Assembly: GCA_913060985.1 (NCBI GenBank)
Contig: CAJXTQ010000030.1
Location: forward strand, 1-7,300
Length of the DNA stretch: 7,300 nt
Reading direction: 5' to 3'
From: an uncultured Micrococcales bacterium
GTDB taxonomy: Bacteria; Actinomycetota; Actinomycetes; Actinomycetales; Microbacteriaceae
This document shows positions 6,460 through 7,300 of this stretch, piece by piece (position 1 is the first letter of the stretch; the number at the start of each line of letters is the position of its first letter). The translations under genes were made by a program, and so were the position numbers. The notes below the pieces were generated by a model. That model was not told where the DNA came from, made no database searches, and saw nothing but the letters and a program-made list of their open reading frames with translations.

Positions 6460-6758
6460 TGCCTTACTTCCTGCTTGCCCAGATTGCAATTGTTGCCGTT
6501 GTGTTGGCTGAAATTTTTATTTTCAAAACTGGTCTTTTTTCGGATATAAGGTTTTGGCTTGCCTACGGGATTGTTGTGTTTTTCCAATTGCTGACCAACG
6601 GCTACCTGACTTTCAACAACATAGTGATGTATGACCCAGAGGTAATTGGCGGAACACGTGTAGCCTACGCTCCGGCGGAGGATCTATTTTTTGGATTTGC
6701 TCTGGTGACGCTGACTCTTTTGGTTTGGAGCAGAATCAAGCCATCAAAAGGGGAATAG
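6459..6758 (+). CDS. crtYd: Lycopene beta-cyclase subunit (CrtYd-like)
   Basis: This is the partner subunit of the CrtYc-like protein, a 99-aa, three-helix membrane protein with helices at about 2-22, 30-50 and 74-91. Family marks are FNN at 52-54, YDP at 58-60, GGTRVAYAP at 64-72 and PAED at 72-75, which corresponds to PIED in the CrtYf-like protein. The ATG overlaps the crtYc TAA by one base, and a strong ribosome site precedes it. Both subunits are needed for activity in characterised CrtYc/CrtYd enzymes. Beta-ring specificity is inferred from the CrtYc motif and from the adjacent blh, which needs beta-carotene. The peroxiredoxin gene follows after 28 bp. Confidence 0.83.
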   Translation: MPYFLLAQIAIVAVVLAEIFIFKTGLFSDIRFWLAYGIVVFFQLLTNGYLTFNNIVMYDPEVIGGTRVAYAPAEDLFFGFALVTLTLLVWSRIKPSKGE

Positions 6759-6786
6759 CCGCTGCCCTTGATTGCTTGTTAATTTC

Positions 6787-7251
6787 ATGAGCAAATTAGA
6801 ACCAGGCACCAAGGCACCAGCATTCACCCTTCAAAACAGCGAGGAAAAAGAGTTTTCCTCTGAGAACTTCTCGGGTGAGAAGACAATCCTTTATTTCTAT
6901 CCGGCAGCCGGCACCCCCGGATGCACAAATCAAGCATGCGATTTTCGAGACAATTTGAATTCTTTAAAGTCTCTGGGCTACACAGTTGTCGGTGTCAGTC
7001 CAGACAAACCAGCGAAGCTAGCTAAGTTTAAGGAAAAGGAAGGGCTCAACTTTGAGCTTTTGTCTGACCCGGACAACGAGGTTCAAAAGTTATACGGAGC
7101 TTATGGTTTGAAAAAAATGTATGGCAAAGAATACGAGGGCACGATTCGCTCAACTTTCGTAATCGACCAGCAGAGCTCTATCGAACATGCCTTTTACAAC
7201 GTGAAGGCAAAAGGACACGTGGAGATGCTAAGAAAACAGTTGGGCATCTAA
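6787..7251 (+). CDS. bcp: Thioredoxin-dependent peroxiredoxin, Bcp/PrxQ type
   Basis: This cytoplasmic peroxidase reduces hydrogen peroxide and organic hydroperoxides with thioredoxin as the usual donor. The 154-aa protein has the thioredoxin-fold peroxiredoxin signature YPAAGTPGCTNQACDFRD at 38-55. C46 is the peroxidatic cysteine with T43 and P44. C51, five residues later, is the resolving position typical of atypical 2-Cys Bcp enzymes. GVSPDK at 69-74 and the conserved arginine R121 in GTIRSTFVID also fit. The ATG at 6787 gives the standard MSKLEPGTKAPAF start; a TTG at 6772 would add five residues. No clear Shine-Dalgarno sequence is seen. It may be read through from crtYc-crtYd or have its own promoter in the short gap. 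A role against carotenoid- or light-linked oxidative stress is inference. Confidence 0.93.
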   Translation: MSKLEPGTKAPAFTLQNSEEKEFSSENFSGEKTILYFYPAAGTPGCTNQACDFRDNLNSLKSLGYTVVGVSPDKPAKLAKFKEKEGLNFELLSDPDNEVQKLYGAYGLKKMYGKEYEGTIRSTFVIDQQSSIEHAFYNVKAKGHVEMLRKQLGI

Positions 7252-7269
7252 GTTCTGTAAGGTTTGAAC

Positions 7270-7300
7270 ATGAGTGAAAAACCTAAGAAGAACAAAAAAC
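7270..7300 (+). CDS. Start of a downstream gene (partial, unidentified)
   Basis: An ATG at 7270 opens a frame running off the window and reading MSEKPKKNKK. AAGG at 7259-7262 lies 7 nt upstream, a good ribosome site position. The gap from the peroxiredoxin stop is 18 bp, so it may be co-transcribed. The lysine-rich start is not diagnostic of any family. Confidence 0.5.
   Translation, partial: MSEKPKKNKK

Overview
The window is a carotenoid and retinal biosynthesis locus. It probably comes from a low-to-mid-GC actinobacterium, most likely an aquatic Microbacteriaceae-type organism of the Rhodoluna/Aquiluna kind. This placement is an inference from four things: the actinobacterial gene order crtB-crtI-crtYe-crtYf-crtEb, the split heterodimeric lycopene cyclases, a Brp/Blh retinal-forming dioxygenase, and a base composition that by eye is near 47-48% GC with several GTG/TTG starts. 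No rRNA, tRNA, mobile element or CRISPR array was seen.

Left block, + strand, 71-4003: phytoene synthase (crtB), phytoene desaturase (crtI), two small lycopene cyclase subunits (crtYe, crtYf) and a UbiA-family lycopene elongase (crtEb). The genes overlap by 4 nt or abut, so this looks like one translationally coupled operon. From GGPP the set is expected to make phytoene, then lycopene, then a C50 carotenoid by addition of two C5 units and end cyclisation. A perfect 7-1-7 inverted repeat at 31-45 lies upstream of crtB and next to the possible start of a divergent gene, and is a candidate operator.

Middle block, - strand, 6064-3978: blh (beta-carotene 15,15'-dioxygenase), followed with a 4-nt overlap by a MalY/PatB-like PLP-dependent lyase/aminotransferase. 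The last codons of the aminotransferase overlap the last codons of crtEb tail-to-tail by 26 bp.

Right block, + strand, 6103-7251: a second, diverged pair of lycopene cyclase subunits (crtYc, crtYd) reads away from blh across a 38-bp gap. It is followed by a Bcp/PrxQ-type peroxiredoxin and the first codons of another gene. CrtYc/CrtYd most plausibly make beta-carotene, which Blh cleaves to retinal, presumably for a rhodopsin encoded elsewhere.

The locus therefore holds two competing fates for one lycopene pool, a C50 pigment arm and a retinal arm, each with its own heterodimeric cyclase. GGPP synthase (crtE), IPP isomerase and a rhodopsin gene are not in the window. All the families are known. 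The least explained features are the two cyclase pairs in one locus, the coupling of a PLP enzyme to blh, the very small blh/crtYc gap, and the palindrome at the left edge.
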